Shown: positions 23,076 to 31,414 of the stretch, one piece after another
Position numbering within the stretch: position 1 is the stretch's first letter
Layout: each line of letters opens with the position of its first letter
NCBI GenBank assembly: GCA_945893125.1
Contig: CAMDDY010000003.1
Coordinates: 1 to 35,159, forward strand
Source of the DNA: Bordetella parapertussis
GTDB lineage: Bacteria; Pseudomonadota; Gammaproteobacteria; Burkholderiales; SG8-41
Reading direction: 5' to 3'
Length of the DNA stretch: 35,159 nucleotides
The notes under the pieces: model-generated
Told to the model about the DNA's origin: nothing
Database searches by the model: none
What the model saw: the letters and a program-made list of their open reading frames with translations, nothing else
Position numbers and translations under genes: made by a program

Positions 23076-24611
23076 ATGCCGTTTGAAGCCTTGATCCGCG
23101 ACTACGAAGAACGCACGCAACGTGCGCTGGCGATGGGCGGAGCGGAAAAACTCGCCGCGCGCAAAGCCGCCGGCGTGCTGAACGCGCGTGAACGGGTCGA
23201 TCATTTGCTGGATGCCGGCAGTTTTATCGAATCCGGTCGCTACGCCACTTCGGCGCGTGCAGAGGTGCGTCATAAAACGCCGGGTGACGGCAAGGTGGTG
23301 GGCTTTGGCCGCATCGACGGGCGCGAAGTGGGCGTGATTTCCAATGATTTCACCGTGCTCGGCGCATCCAGCGCGGTAATCAATCAGAAAAAAGTAAAAC
23401 ACGTTAAAAACGTCGCCACCAAACGCGGCTTTCCGATGGTGTTTCTGGGTGAAACCAGCGGCGCGCGCATGCCCGATCGCATGGGCGCGACGGGCCGCTC
23501 GATCGTCGGGCAGGACGGCGCGGAATATCAACGGCTGCGCAAATCGCCGTGGGCGTCGGCGCTGCTCGGCAGTTGTTTCGGCCACTCGGCGTGGTACGCG
23601 AGCCTGTCTGACTTTACCGTGATGCGCAAAGGCGCGGTGATGGCGGTGGCCAGCCATCGCGTGGCGGAAAAAGCCATCGGCCGGCCGATCACACCCGAGG
23701 AACTCGGCGGCTGGCGCATGCATACGCGCACCTCGGGGCTGGTGGATGTTGCGGTGGATACGGATGCGCAGGCGCTGGACGCCATCAAGAAATTTTTGTC
23801 GTATCTGCCGAGTCACTGTAACGAAGCGCCGCCGGTGTTGCCGGTTCCCGTGGGTTCGGACGACGCGATCCGGCAGGTGCTCGACATCCTGCCGGAAGCA
23901 CGCTCGCAGGTGTACGACGTGCGCAAAATCATCGACGCAATCGCCGATAAAGGCTCGCGCTTTGATCTGAAACCGGATTTCGGCAAATCGGTGGTCACCG
24001 CGTTGACACGCATCGACGGCCACACCACCGGCATCATCGCCAACAATCCGCTCTTTAAGGGCGGCGCGCTGGATGTCGATGCCTGCGCCAAGGTGACGAG
24101 TTTTCTGGTGTTGTGCGATTCGTTCAATATTCCCATCGTGTTTCTGGTGGATGTGCCGGGCTTTCTGATCGGGCTTGAAGGCGAACAGCGCGGCGCGCCG
24201 GGACGCATCATCAACTGGGTCAACGCGTTGTCGCTGGTCACCGTGCCGAAGATATCCATCATCCTGCGCAAGAGTTACGGCAAAGCGTATCTCAACATGG
24301 GCGGCGGCAAAAATTCCGATGAAGTCGCGTGCTGGCCCACGGCGGATCTGGGCTTTGTCGATCCATCTGTCGGTGTGAACATTTTGCATGGCCTCAAACA
24401 GGAAGATGATCCGGAACGTTTCAAACAACTCGCCGCCGAAATCGAGCAGGATAACTCGGTGTGGGGCCTCGCTGCCTTATACGAAACGCAATCAGTGATC
24501 GATCCGCGCGACACACGCGATTATCTGATCCGCACGCTGCAAGTGCATCGCATGCGGATGACGGGCGGCGTCGGCGAACATCTGATCAGCAACTGGCCGA
24601 CGACGTTTTAA
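23076..24611 (+). CDS. Acyl-CoA carboxylase carboxyltransferase (beta) subunit
   Basis: A 511-residue carboxyltransferase of the propionyl-/methylcrotonyl-/acetyl-CoA carboxylase beta family, moving a carboxyl group between biotin and an acyl-CoA. The N-terminal crotonase-like half shows LNARERVDHLLDAGSFIE, GKVVGFGRIDGREVGVISND and GETSGARMPDRMGATG; the second half has YDVRKIIDAIADKGSRFDL, TGIIANNPLFKGGALD, FLVDVPGFLIGLEGEQRGA and LRKSYGKAYLNMGGG. AGGAG precedes the ATG by eight bases. No biotin carboxylase or biotin carrier gene is in the window, so partners must be elsewhere or it acts as a decarboxylase subunit. The isocitrate-lyase-like gene follows 113 bp later in the same direction. Confidence 0.9.
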   Translation: MPFEALIRDYEERTQRALAMGGAEKLAARKAAGVLNARERVDHLLDAGSFIESGRYATSARAEVRHKTPGDGKVVGFGRIDGREVGVISNDFTVLGASSAVINQKKVKHVKNVATKRGFPMVFLGETSGARMPDRMGATGRSIVGQDGAEYQRLRKSPWASALLGSCFGHSAWYASLSDFTVMRKGAVMAVASHRVAEKAIGRPITPEELGGWRMHTRTSGLVDVAVDTDAQALDAIKKFLSYLPSHCNEAPPVLPVPVGSDDAIRQVLDILPEARSQVYDVRKIIDAIADKGSRFDLKPDFGKSVVTALTRIDGHTTGIIANNPLFKGGALDVDACAKVTSFLVLCDSFNIPIVFLVDVPGFLIGLEGEQRGAPGRIINWVNALSLVTVPKISIILRKSYGKAYLNMGGGKNSDEVACWPTADLGFVDPSVGVNILHGLKQEDDPERFKQLAAEIEQDNSVWGLAALYETQSVIDPRDTRDYLIRTLQVHRMRMTGGVGEHLISNWPTTF

Positions 24612-24724
24612 TATAACTAATTGTTTTTATTGATTATTTTGTCCATGCGATCCATTGAATTCACGCACATGACGCGCTACGATGAACCGGACAAACTGAC
24701 AATCTCCATCAACCCGAGGCAGCC

Positions 24725-25615
24725 ATGGACAAGGTAACGAGCCGATTAAGAAAACTGATCAACGGCAGCGAGTTGGTAATCCAGCCGGGCATTTTCGACG
24801 GCTACAGTGCGCGCCTGGTGCAGCAGGCTGGTTTTCCATCCGGCTTTATCTCCGGCGCGGGTATTGCCGAAGCGCTGCTCGGCCAACCCGATATCGGCCT
24901 CATGGGTTTCGAACTCAATCTGAATGCGGTGCGTATGCTGGCGGCGTGCGTGGATATTCCGCTGCTGGCCGACGCGGACACCGGCTACGGCAATGCAATC
25001 AACGTGTTTCATCTGGTGCGCGCGTTCGAGCAGGCCGGGCTTGCCGGCGTGATGATCGAGGATCAGTCGTGGCCCAAGCGCTGCGGGCACATGGCGGGCA
25101 AAGCGGTGATCTCCGCCGGGGAAATGGTGGAAAAAATTCACGGCGCCGTGGCGGCGCGGCGCGATGCGGATTTTGTCATCAAGTCGCGCACCGATTCACT
25201 CGCCACGCACGGCATCGCTGAAGTGGTGCGGCGGCTGAATCTGTATGCCGAGGCCGGCGCGGATTTGCTGTTCGCCGACGCGCTGCTCTCCGAGCAGGAC
25301 ATCACCACCGTGATCCAAAACGTGTCGAAACCACTGTGTATCAACATGGGCTTCGGCATACGCCGCCGTGCCACCACGCCGCTGATTTCTCCGATGCGAT
25401 TGGCCGAACTGGGCGTGCGCGTGGTGATCTATCCGCGATTGCTCACCTCTTGCGCCATCAAGGGCATGCAAAACGGGCTGGACGCGTTACAGCAAGCCAT
25501 GCGCAGCAAACAACCCCTTGAGCGGCCGGAGCTGTTGCTGTCGTTTGAGGAACTCAATACGCTGGTGGGCTTCGATGAATTTCAGGCGCTGGAGCGCAAG
25601 CTGGTGAGCCGATAG
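24725..25615 (+). CDS. Isocitrate lyase / PEP mutase superfamily protein
   Basis: A 296-residue enzyme of the family containing 2-methylisocitrate lyase, oxaloacetate decarboxylase and PEP mutase, all acting on small 2-oxo or hydroxy acids with Mg2+. The motifs are PGIFDGYSARLVQQAGF near 21-37, LADADTGYGNA (81-91) with the metal-binding aspartates, IEDQSWPKRCGH (111-122) carrying the lyase-type K(K/R)CGH with C120, and IKSRTDS after it. The retained cysteine favours a C-C lyase over a phosphonate mutase. GAGG lies about seven bases before the ATG. It runs 44 bp into Bug 5. A 30-codon ORF overlaps the start in another frame (from 24645) and is probably chance. Confidence 0.88.
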   Translation: MDKVTSRLRKLINGSELVIQPGIFDGYSARLVQQAGFPSGFISGAGIAEALLGQPDIGLMGFELNLNAVRMLAACVDIPLLADADTGYGNAINVFHLVRAFEQAGLAGVMIEDQSWPKRCGHMAGKAVISAGEMVEKIHGAVAARRDADFVIKSRTDSLATHGIAEVVRRLNLYAEAGADLLFADALLSEQDITTVIQNVSKPLCINMGFGIRRRATTPLISPMRLAELGVRVVIYPRLLTSCAIKGMQNGLDALQQAMRSKQPLERPELLLSFEELNTLVGFDEFQALERKLVSR

Positions 25616-25659
25616 TACGCCGCGTAACATCTGCTCGAAAGATCACGGAGGAACGTTCG

Positions 25660-26625
25660 ATGCGTATCGCATTAACACTGAGCGGCATTTTGATGCTCGC
25701 ACCCGCGCCGGCGCGCTCACAAACGGAGCCCGCGTATCCGGCAAAACCAGTGCGCATCATCGTGCCCGTTGCGCCCGGCGGCAGCACGGACATACTGTCC
25801 CGGCTGGTCGCGCAACGATTGACCGAGGTGTGGCGTACACAGGTCGTGGTCGAGAACCGGCCCGGTGGCGCCGGCGGCATTGTCGGCGTCGATTATGTGG
25901 CCAAGAGCGCACCCGACGGCTACACCCTGATCATGGGATACATCGGCACCTTCTCGTTTCTGCCGTCGGTATTTCCCAAGATGCCCTACGATCCGGTGCG
26001 GGATTTCGCGCCGCTGTCGCTGGTCGCGATGGTGCCCAACATGATGGCCATACACCCCTCGGTGCCGGCGAAAACCGTGAAGGAACTGGTGGCGCTGGCC
26101 CGCAGCCGCCCCGGCCAACTCAACTACGGCTCATCCGGCAACGGCAGCAACTCGCATGTGTCGGTGGAGTATTTCAAGCAATTGACCGGAACGGACATCC
26201 AGCAGATTCCCTACAAAGGCGCCGGTTTGACGATGATTGATCTGTTGGGCGGACACATCACGCTTACCGTGACCGGGGTGCCGCCGATCATCCCGCATGT
26301 GCGCAGCAACCGGCTGCGCGCGCTGGGTGTCGCCACCGACAAGCGGCTCGACATACTGCCCAATGTACCGACGATCGCGGAAGCCGGCGTGCCGGGTTAT
26401 GAAATTACCCAATGGTACGGCCTGCTCGCGCCGGTGGGCACACCGCGTGACATCGTGCGAAAGCTGAATAGCGAAATCGTGCGCTATCTGCAATTGCCGG
26501 ACACTGCGGCCAGGATGTCCAGCGGAGGCGCCATTCCGACCGGCAACACGCCGGAGCAATTTCACGAGCTGATCAAAGCAGAAATCCCGCGTTGGGCCAA
26601 GGTGCTTAAGCAGGCTGGGTTGTAG
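25660..26625 (+). CDS. Bug-family substrate-binding protein 5
   Basis: A 321-residue periplasmic binding protein. GGAGGA lies before the ATG giving MRIALTLSGI, the strongest ribosome-binding site in the window and complementary to the anti-SD loop of the small RNA candidate. The signal peptide ends near ARSQ (18-21). Mature motifs are YPAKPVRIIVPVAPGGSTD (26-44), VVVENRPGGAGG (62-73, Glu instead of the usual Asp before NR), QIPYKGAGLTMIDLLGGH and RWAKVLKQAGL at the end. It lies between the isocitrate-lyase-like gene and an MFS transporter gene, each about 45 bp away. Ligand unknown, perhaps the acid processed by the lyase. Confidence 0.92.
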   Translation: MRIALTLSGILMLAPAPARSQTEPAYPAKPVRIIVPVAPGGSTDILSRLVAQRLTEVWRTQVVVENRPGGAGGIVGVDYVAKSAPDGYTLIMGYIGTFSFLPSVFPKMPYDPVRDFAPLSLVAMVPNMMAIHPSVPAKTVKELVALARSRPGQLNYGSSGNGSNSHVSVEYFKQLTGTDIQQIPYKGAGLTMIDLLGGHITLTVTGVPPIIPHVRSNRLRALGVATDKRLDILPNVPTIAEAGVPGYEITQWYGLLAPVGTPRDIVRKLNSEIVRYLQLPDTAARMSSGGAIPTGNTPEQFHELIKAEIPRWAKVLKQAGL

Positions 26626-26670
26626 TTAGCGTGATGAAACTTTCCGCCGTTTGATAAGCCCGTCCACGCA

Positions 26671-27915
26671 TTGAAAAATCAAAGCGCAAGCCATCCCGGC
26701 GACGTGACGGACGAATCAGCACGCTATCCATACTGGCGCCGCAATCTGCAAACCCTGCCGGTGGCGACGCTGATGACTTCCATGGGGTTTGCGATTTCGT
26801 TTCCGCTTCTGCCGCTGATGGTGCGCAACCTCGGCGTGCATGAAAATCTGGAAACCTGGATCGGCAACATGATGCTGGTTTTTTACATCATCAGTTTTTT
26901 GTGCGGGCCGATCTGGGGCAGCATCGCCGATTATTTCGGCCGCAAGATCATGGTGCTGCGCGCCATGCTCGGCATGGGCTTTTTCATGGCGCTGATTCCC
27001 TTTGCGTCCACGCCGCTGTGGTTCGCCTGCCTGTTTTCCCTAGTGGGGTTTTTCAACGGCGGCACCATGTCCGCGCAGGCATTGATCGTGGCCAACACAC
27101 CGCCCCACCGGATCGGCAGCGCGCTGTCGCGTCTGCAAGCAGCGAACCTGATGGGCCAAACAACCGGGCCTGCGGTGGGCACGATGCTGGTGGCGATGGT
27201 CGACAAGCCGCATTGGCTGTTCTGGTTCAGCGGCGGGGTGCTGATCAGCGCCGGCATGCTGGTGATCGCCATGGTGCGCGAGACCAAGCAGCTCGCGCCG
27301 GGACGCTGGCGCCCGCAGTGGATCGGCAATCTGCGCGAGCTGCTTGCCGTGCCGCGTATCGGGCTGCTGTTTTTTCTGGGCTTTGTGTTCGCGATGCTCG
27401 CACCCGGCAACATCACCATACTCAGCGTGTTCGTGATGGACCTGAATGGCGGCGCATCGACGGACGCCGGATCACACGCCTTCTGGGCCGGCGCGGTGGC
27501 CATCGGTTATGCGCTTTCCAGCGCCATCGCTTTGACCGTGTGGGGGCGTGTGCTGGATCGCTTTGATCCGCGGCGGGTGTTGTTGTTCTCCGCCGCCGCT
27601 GCGGGGCTGACGCAGCTTCCCATGCTGTTCCTGCAAACGCCGCTGCAACTTACGCTGACGCGTATCGCATTCGGTCTGGCGGCGTCGCTGATGTTACCCG
27701 CCATCGTGCGCCTGTTGCGCAGCCACGCACCGCAGGGCATGGACGCGCGCGCGATTTCCTATGCCGCGTCGTTTCAGTTTATCGCCATGGGCATCGCGCC
27801 CTTCACCGCCGGCCTGATCGGGCCGCTGCTGGGGCTGCGCGCCTATTTCGCGCTGACTGCGGCACTGACGTTTATTGCGTTTGGGCTGTGGTTGCGCAGC
27901 GAGCGGCGCGCATGA
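26671..27915 (+). CDS. MFS transporter (12-TM, TetA/multidrug-efflux-like)
   Basis: A 414-residue inner-membrane carrier of the major facilitator superfamily with about twelve hydrophobic helices. The loop between helices 2 and 3 carries GPIWGSIADYFGRKIMVLRA (residues about 78-97), the MFS motif A with D and RK. Helix 5 has QAANLMGQTTGPAVGTMLVA, as in drug-efflux members, and the second-half motif A repeat is WGRVLDRFDPRRVLLFS. The reading frame opens with a TTG at 26671 (MKNQSASHPG) and no strong ribosome-binding site, so a later GTG at 26704 is possible. It may export or import a compound from the Bug 5 module 45 bp upstream. Confidence 0.88.
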   Translation: MKNQSASHPGDVTDESARYPYWRRNLQTLPVATLMTSMGFAISFPLLPLMVRNLGVHENLETWIGNMMLVFYIISFLCGPIWGSIADYFGRKIMVLRAMLGMGFFMALIPFASTPLWFACLFSLVGFFNGGTMSAQALIVANTPPHRIGSALSRLQAANLMGQTTGPAVGTMLVAMVDKPHWLFWFSGGVLISAGMLVIAMVRETKQLAPGRWRPQWIGNLRELLAVPRIGLLFFLGFVFAMLAPGNITILSVFVMDLNGGASTDAGSHAFWAGAVAIGYALSSAIALTVWGRVLDRFDPRRVLLFSAAAAGLTQLPMLFLQTPLQLTLTRIAFGLAASLMLPAIVRLLRSHAPQGMDARAISYAASFQFIAMGIAPFTAGLIGPLLGLRAYFALTAALTFIAFGLWLRSERRA

Positions 27916-27976
27916 TTACAAACCACGCGAGTCACCACGGTTTGTACCTCTTACCCTGACGGCGCATGACCCCGCA

Positions 27977-28954
27977 TCAGTCTACCGTTGCGCCGGACTC
28001 GCGCACCACCTTCGCCCAACGCTGAACTTCCTGCTTCACAAATGTCTCCAGTTCCTGCGGCGTGCTGCTGGCCGCTTCCACGCCGACGGCGGTGAAACGT
28101 TCGATCACTTCGGGATCATTCATCAGCCGCACGATTTCCGCATTCAGCCGGGTTGTGATCGCGGTGGGGGTTTTTGCAGGTACAAACAAGGCGTTCCAGG
28201 TGGTCACGACGACATCCTTAAAGCCCTGTTCCACCAGGGTGGGCAATTCGGCAGCCGCCTTCGTTCGCTGCGCGCTGGTAATGCCCAGGGCCTTGAGCCG
28301 TTTGGTATTCACGAGTTGCAATGCCGAGCTGACACTGGCGAAGCCGATCTGCACGCGGCCACCCACCAGATCGGTCAACGCCTCGGACGCGCCTTTGTAG
28401 GGCACGTGAACCATCTTGATCCCCGCAGACATTTTGAAGACCTCCGCCGTCAGGTGCGGGCTGGAACCGTTACCCGACGAGGAATGCATCAGCTCGCCCG
28501 GATTTTTCTTCGCCAGAGCAACCAGTTGCTTCACATCGGCAATCGGCAGCGAGGGATGCACCACCAGCACATACGGAAACGAACTCAGCATGCCGACCGC
28601 GCCGAATTCTCTCGGAAAATCATATTGCAGCTTTTTGTACAGGCTGACATTCACCGCGTGCGTGTTGGTCGCGATCATCAGCGTGTGGCCATCGGGTGCG
28701 GCGCGCGCCACCAATGCCGCGCCCAGATTGCCCGCCGATCCCGCGCGGTTGTCGACGATCACCTGCTCCTGCAACGCGCGCGCCAACCGCTGGCTGAGGA
28801 TTCTGCCGACGATGTCGGCGCCGCCGCCGGGGCCATACGGTACGACCAGTGTCACCGGACGTACCGGGTAATTCTGCGCACTCGCAGTGCCACCCGCCAG
28901 TAAAACGCAGGCTGCGAGAGACACCCCGCAACGAAGCATCAACCATTCAAACAT
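27977..28954 (-). CDS. Bug-family substrate-binding protein 6
   Basis: A 325-residue periplasmic binding protein standing alone on the minus strand. The signal peptide covers about residues 1-27 (VSLAACVLLAGGTASAQ). The mature part has YPVRPVTLVVPYGPGGGAD (29-47), VIVDNRAGSAGN (65-76), GHTLMIATNTHAVNVSLY, HVPYKGASEALTDLVGGR and RWAKVVRESGATVD. It is divergent from the MLE-type gene at 29132 and converges with the MFS gene 62 bp away. A possible promoter is described at 28999-29027. Ligand unknown. Confidence 0.92.
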   Translation of the reverse strand: MFEWLMLRCGVSLAACVLLAGGTASAQNYPVRPVTLVVPYGPGGGADIVGRILSQRLARALQEQVIVDNRAGSAGNLGAALVARAAPDGHTLMIATNTHAVNVSLYKKLQYDFPREFGAVGMLSSFPYVLVVHPSLPIADVKQLVALAKKNPGELMHSSSGNGSSPHLTAEVFKMSAGIKMVHVPYKGASEALTDLVGGRVQIGFASVSSALQLVNTKRLKALGITSAQRTKAAAELPTLVEQGFKDVVVTTWNALFVPAKTPTAITTRLNAEIVRLMNDPEVIERFTAVGVEAASSTPQELETFVKQEVQRWAKVVRESGATVD

Positions 28955-28968
28955 CGTACGCCACCCGT

Positions 28969-28978
28969 ATCACGTGAT
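28969..28978. promoter_or_regulatory. Palindrome ATCACGTGAT between promoter and start of Bug 6
   Basis: A perfect 10-bp palindrome 14 bp upstream of the Bug 6 ATG and downstream of its candidate promoter. Such a place suits a repressor site, but ten bases can arise by chance. Confidence 0.25.
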
Positions 28979-28998
28979 TACCCCTATTACAAATGGGC

Positions 28999-29027
28999 AC
29001 GGTATCGCGAGCCCGATGAACCGTCAA
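28999..29027 (-). promoter_or_regulatory. Candidate sigma70-type promoter for Bug 6
   Basis: On the minus strand TTGACG (29027-29022) is followed after exactly 17 bases by TACCGT (29004-28999). The -35 is good (5/6), the -10 weak (3/6). It is about 45 bp upstream of the start codon. Confidence 0.3.
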
Positions 29028-29074
29028 CCGCGCGAAACTTCATGCAGATTATCCGTCGCCTCTGGTGCTTTGGA

Positions 29075-29080
29075 TATAAT
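29075..29080 (+). promoter_or_regulatory. -10 box TATAAT upstream of the MLE-type gene
   Basis: A perfect TATAAT lies 52 bp before the ATG at 29132. The -35 position holds no good TTGACA, so an activator may be needed. Confidence 0.45.
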
Positions 29081-29131
29081 TTGTTCGGCGCGGCCTCACT
29101 CGCCTTCAGATAAATACTCACCGGGAAACCC

Positions 29132-30376
29132 ATGACTGACCACTCTTCAGGCGCCACGGCCATAGGTTCCGCCGCGTTGCCTCAACTCAAGATTGATGGC
29201 GTGGAGATTATCGGGTTGGACATCGTCCCCTCGCACCGGCGCCGCATGTCCACCGGTGCCTATGTCTACGGCGCCAAGGGCGGCTGGGCGGGCCGCCCGG
29301 TGATGGTGGGCATACGCGCGGGCGGCATCACCGGATGGGGTGAGGCGCGTCCGATCAATCCGTTCGTGGGCGAGACTGCGGCGGGCATGTTTAGCAATCT
29401 TCGCGATTACTACGCCCCCTTGCTGATAGGACGCAATGCCCTGCAAATCGAGGCCGCGATTCGCGCCTGCGAAAGCACGCTGCCCAACAACCCGGCGACG
29501 CTGGCGACTATCGATATGGCCTTGCACGATCTCGTCGGCCGCGCGCTGGGCGTGCCGGTGCATACCCTGCTGGGCGGCGCCTGCCGAGATGAAATTCCAC
29601 TCGAATGGTCGGTCAGCCTCGACGACGAAAAAGTGATGGTGGCCGAGGCGGTGTCTGCCGTGGAAAAATTTTCAGTCAAATACGTGTGCATCAAAATCGG
29701 TCCGCTGGATCGCAGAGATATCGATATCCGTGTCGCCAAGGCCATACAAAAAGAACTCGGTGCGGCGGTGCCGTTGGGTGTTGACGCCAACACCTGCTAC
29801 GACGTGCCCAGCGCGATTAGATTTGCCAATCAATTCAATGACTTGGGATTGGCTTACTTCGAACAACCCGTGCCCGCTGGTTCACTCACGGACATGCGGC
29901 GCATTCGCGACCGCGTGACGGTGCCCATCATGGCCGACGAATCCGTATACACGCTCGATGACGCCATGCGCGTGATCGAGCATGAGGCCGCCGACGTGCT
30001 CGCGGTCAAATGGTACAAATGCGGCGGCTTGCGCCGTTGCCGCGAAATCGCGGTGGTGGCGGAGGCAGGCGGGTTAAAGGCGAATTGCGCTGGCACGGCG
30101 AACGGCAGTTACATCGAGGCCATCGCCGCAGCGCATTTGTGTTCGACCATACCGAACCATGCCTTCGGTGCGGAATTTATACTGGGGCTGCCGTCGGTGA
30201 ACGAAAGCGAGACCATCCTCAATCGTCCCATCGATGTGCGCAACGGCTTTTGCAATTTGCCGCCCGGCCCGGGATTCGGCTTTGACATCAATCGCAAGGG
30301 CATCGCAAAACATGCGCTCGCGCACATGATGATTGACGCGACAGGGCAGCACGCCGTCGCCAATGGCGGCCTGTGA
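29132..30376 (+). CDS. Mandelate racemase / muconate lactonizing enzyme family protein (MLE subgroup-like)
   Basis: A 414-residue enolase-superfamily enzyme; members use Mg2+ to abstract a proton next to a carboxylate. The catalytic lysine of the second strand is K188 in VCIKIG, though the first lysine of the usual KxK is Cys here. Metal ligands are D218 (GVDANTCYD), E244 (AYFEQPVPAG) and D269 or E270 (PIMADESVY). K293 in LAVKWYKCGG is the second lysine that marks the MLE/cycloisomerase side of the family, with no His-Asp dyad. The first 25 residues are a non-conserved leader. GGGAAA lies before the ATG. The stop codon shares a base with the ATG of Bug 7, so the two are tightly coupled. Confidence 0.9.
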   Translation: MTDHSSGATAIGSAALPQLKIDGVEIIGLDIVPSHRRRMSTGAYVYGAKGGWAGRPVMVGIRAGGITGWGEARPINPFVGETAAGMFSNLRDYYAPLLIGRNALQIEAAIRACESTLPNNPATLATIDMALHDLVGRALGVPVHTLLGGACRDEIPLEWSVSLDDEKVMVAEAVSAVEKFSVKYVCIKIGPLDRRDIDIRVAKAIQKELGAAVPLGVDANTCYDVPSAIRFANQFNDLGLAYFEQPVPAGSLTDMRRIRDRVTVPIMADESVYTLDDAMRVIEHEAADVLAVKWYKCGGLRRCREIAVVAEAGGLKANCAGTANGSYIEAIAAAHLCSTIPNHAFGAEFILGLPSVNESETILNRPIDVRNGFCNLPPGPGFGFDINRKGIAKHALAHMMIDATGQHAVANGGL

Positions 30377-31374
30377 TGCGGCTGGAAGTAGTGCATCGGC
30401 GAAACCTCTTGGCGATACGCACAACCTTGGCGTTGCTGACGAGCTTCGCGGTCTGTACCGCGCAGGCACAGGAATATCCGGCAAAACCCATACGCATGAT
30501 CGTGCCCTTTGCGCCTGGCGGGCCCAATGACGTGCTGGGCCGCATCGTCGCGCAAAAATTGAGCGAACAAATGGGGCAACAAGTCATCATCGACAACCGC
30601 AGCGGCGCGGGCGGTGGCACTGGTACGGTGGCGGTCAGTGTCGCGCCGCCGGATGGATATACCTTGCTGTTCTCTGGCACGTCATCGTTGGCGATCAATC
30701 CGAGCCTCTACAAGGTGCCCTATGATCCGATCAAGGATTTTGCGCCTATCGGCTTGGCCGGCACGGCGCCGAGCCTGCTCGCGACGCATCCTTCGGTGCC
30801 CGCCAAATCCATTAATGATTTGATCGTTCTCGCCAAGGCCAAATCGTCGGGGCTGAACTACGCGTCAGGCGGCATTGGCGGTACGCCGCATCTGGCTGCC
30901 GAGTTATTCAAGACCATCTCGCGGATTCAAATGGAGCACGTGCCGTTCCGGGGCGCCGGGCCCGCATTGACAGCGCTCGCCTCCGGCGAAGTGGATGTCT
31001 ACATTGGCGGCATAACCTCGGTGCTGCAACTGGCCAACGCCGGCAGAATTCGGGCCATCGCCGTCACCAGTGCGCACCGCACACCCCTGATGCCGCAGAT
31101 GCCGACGTTTATGGAATCCGGCGTGCCCGGATACGAAATCGTCAATTGGTATGCCATGGTCGCGCCGGTGGCGACCCCGGCTTCCATCGTGAAGCGGCTC
31201 AATGCCGAATTGGTCAAAGCGCTCGCGACACCCGATGTCACCAAGCGATTTGCGGACCTGGGTACGGACGCCATCAGCGGCACGCCGGAACAGCTAGCCG
31301 CCTACCATCGCCAGGAACTGGCGAAATGGGCGAAGCTGATCAAGGTCTCCGGGATCAACGTCAGCGGAACCTAA
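30376..31374 (+). CDS. Bug-family substrate-binding protein 7
   Basis: A 332-residue periplasmic binding protein whose ATG shares its A with the TGA of the MLE-type gene (TGATG), a sign of termination-reinitiation. A GTG one codon earlier is the alternative start. The signal peptide is RRNLLAIRTTLALLTSFAVC and on to AQAQ (29-32). Motifs are YPAKPIRMIVPFAPGGPND (34-52), VIIDNRSGAGG (70-80), HVPFRGAGPALTALASGE (Phe-Arg in place of the common Tyr-Lys) and KWAKLIKVSG near the end. The tight link suggests that it binds the substrate of the enolase-superfamily enzyme. Confidence 0.92.
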   Translation: MRLEVVHRRNLLAIRTTLALLTSFAVCTAQAQEYPAKPIRMIVPFAPGGPNDVLGRIVAQKLSEQMGQQVIIDNRSGAGGGTGTVAVSVAPPDGYTLLFSGTSSLAINPSLYKVPYDPIKDFAPIGLAGTAPSLLATHPSVPAKSINDLIVLAKAKSSGLNYASGGIGGTPHLAAELFKTISRIQMEHVPFRGAGPALTALASGEVDVYIGGITSVLQLANAGRIRAIAVTSAHRTPLMPQMPTFMESGVPGYEIVNWYAMVAPVATPASIVKRLNAELVKALATPDVTKRFADLGTDAISGTPEQLAAYHRQELAKWAKLIKVSGINVSGT

Positions 31375-31414
31375 CGTCGCGCGATTTGCGCACGACGCTT
31401 CCCGCGAATCCGTC

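Noticed and set aside
23031-24428. Long minus-strand frame opposite the carboxyltransferase gene
   Set aside because: Antisense shadow with biased composition; the plus-strand carboxyltransferase is unmistakable.
24645-24737. A 30-codon ORF overlapping the start of the isocitrate-lyase-like gene
   Set aside because: No good ribosome-binding site and no recognisable content; a leader-peptide role cannot be supported.
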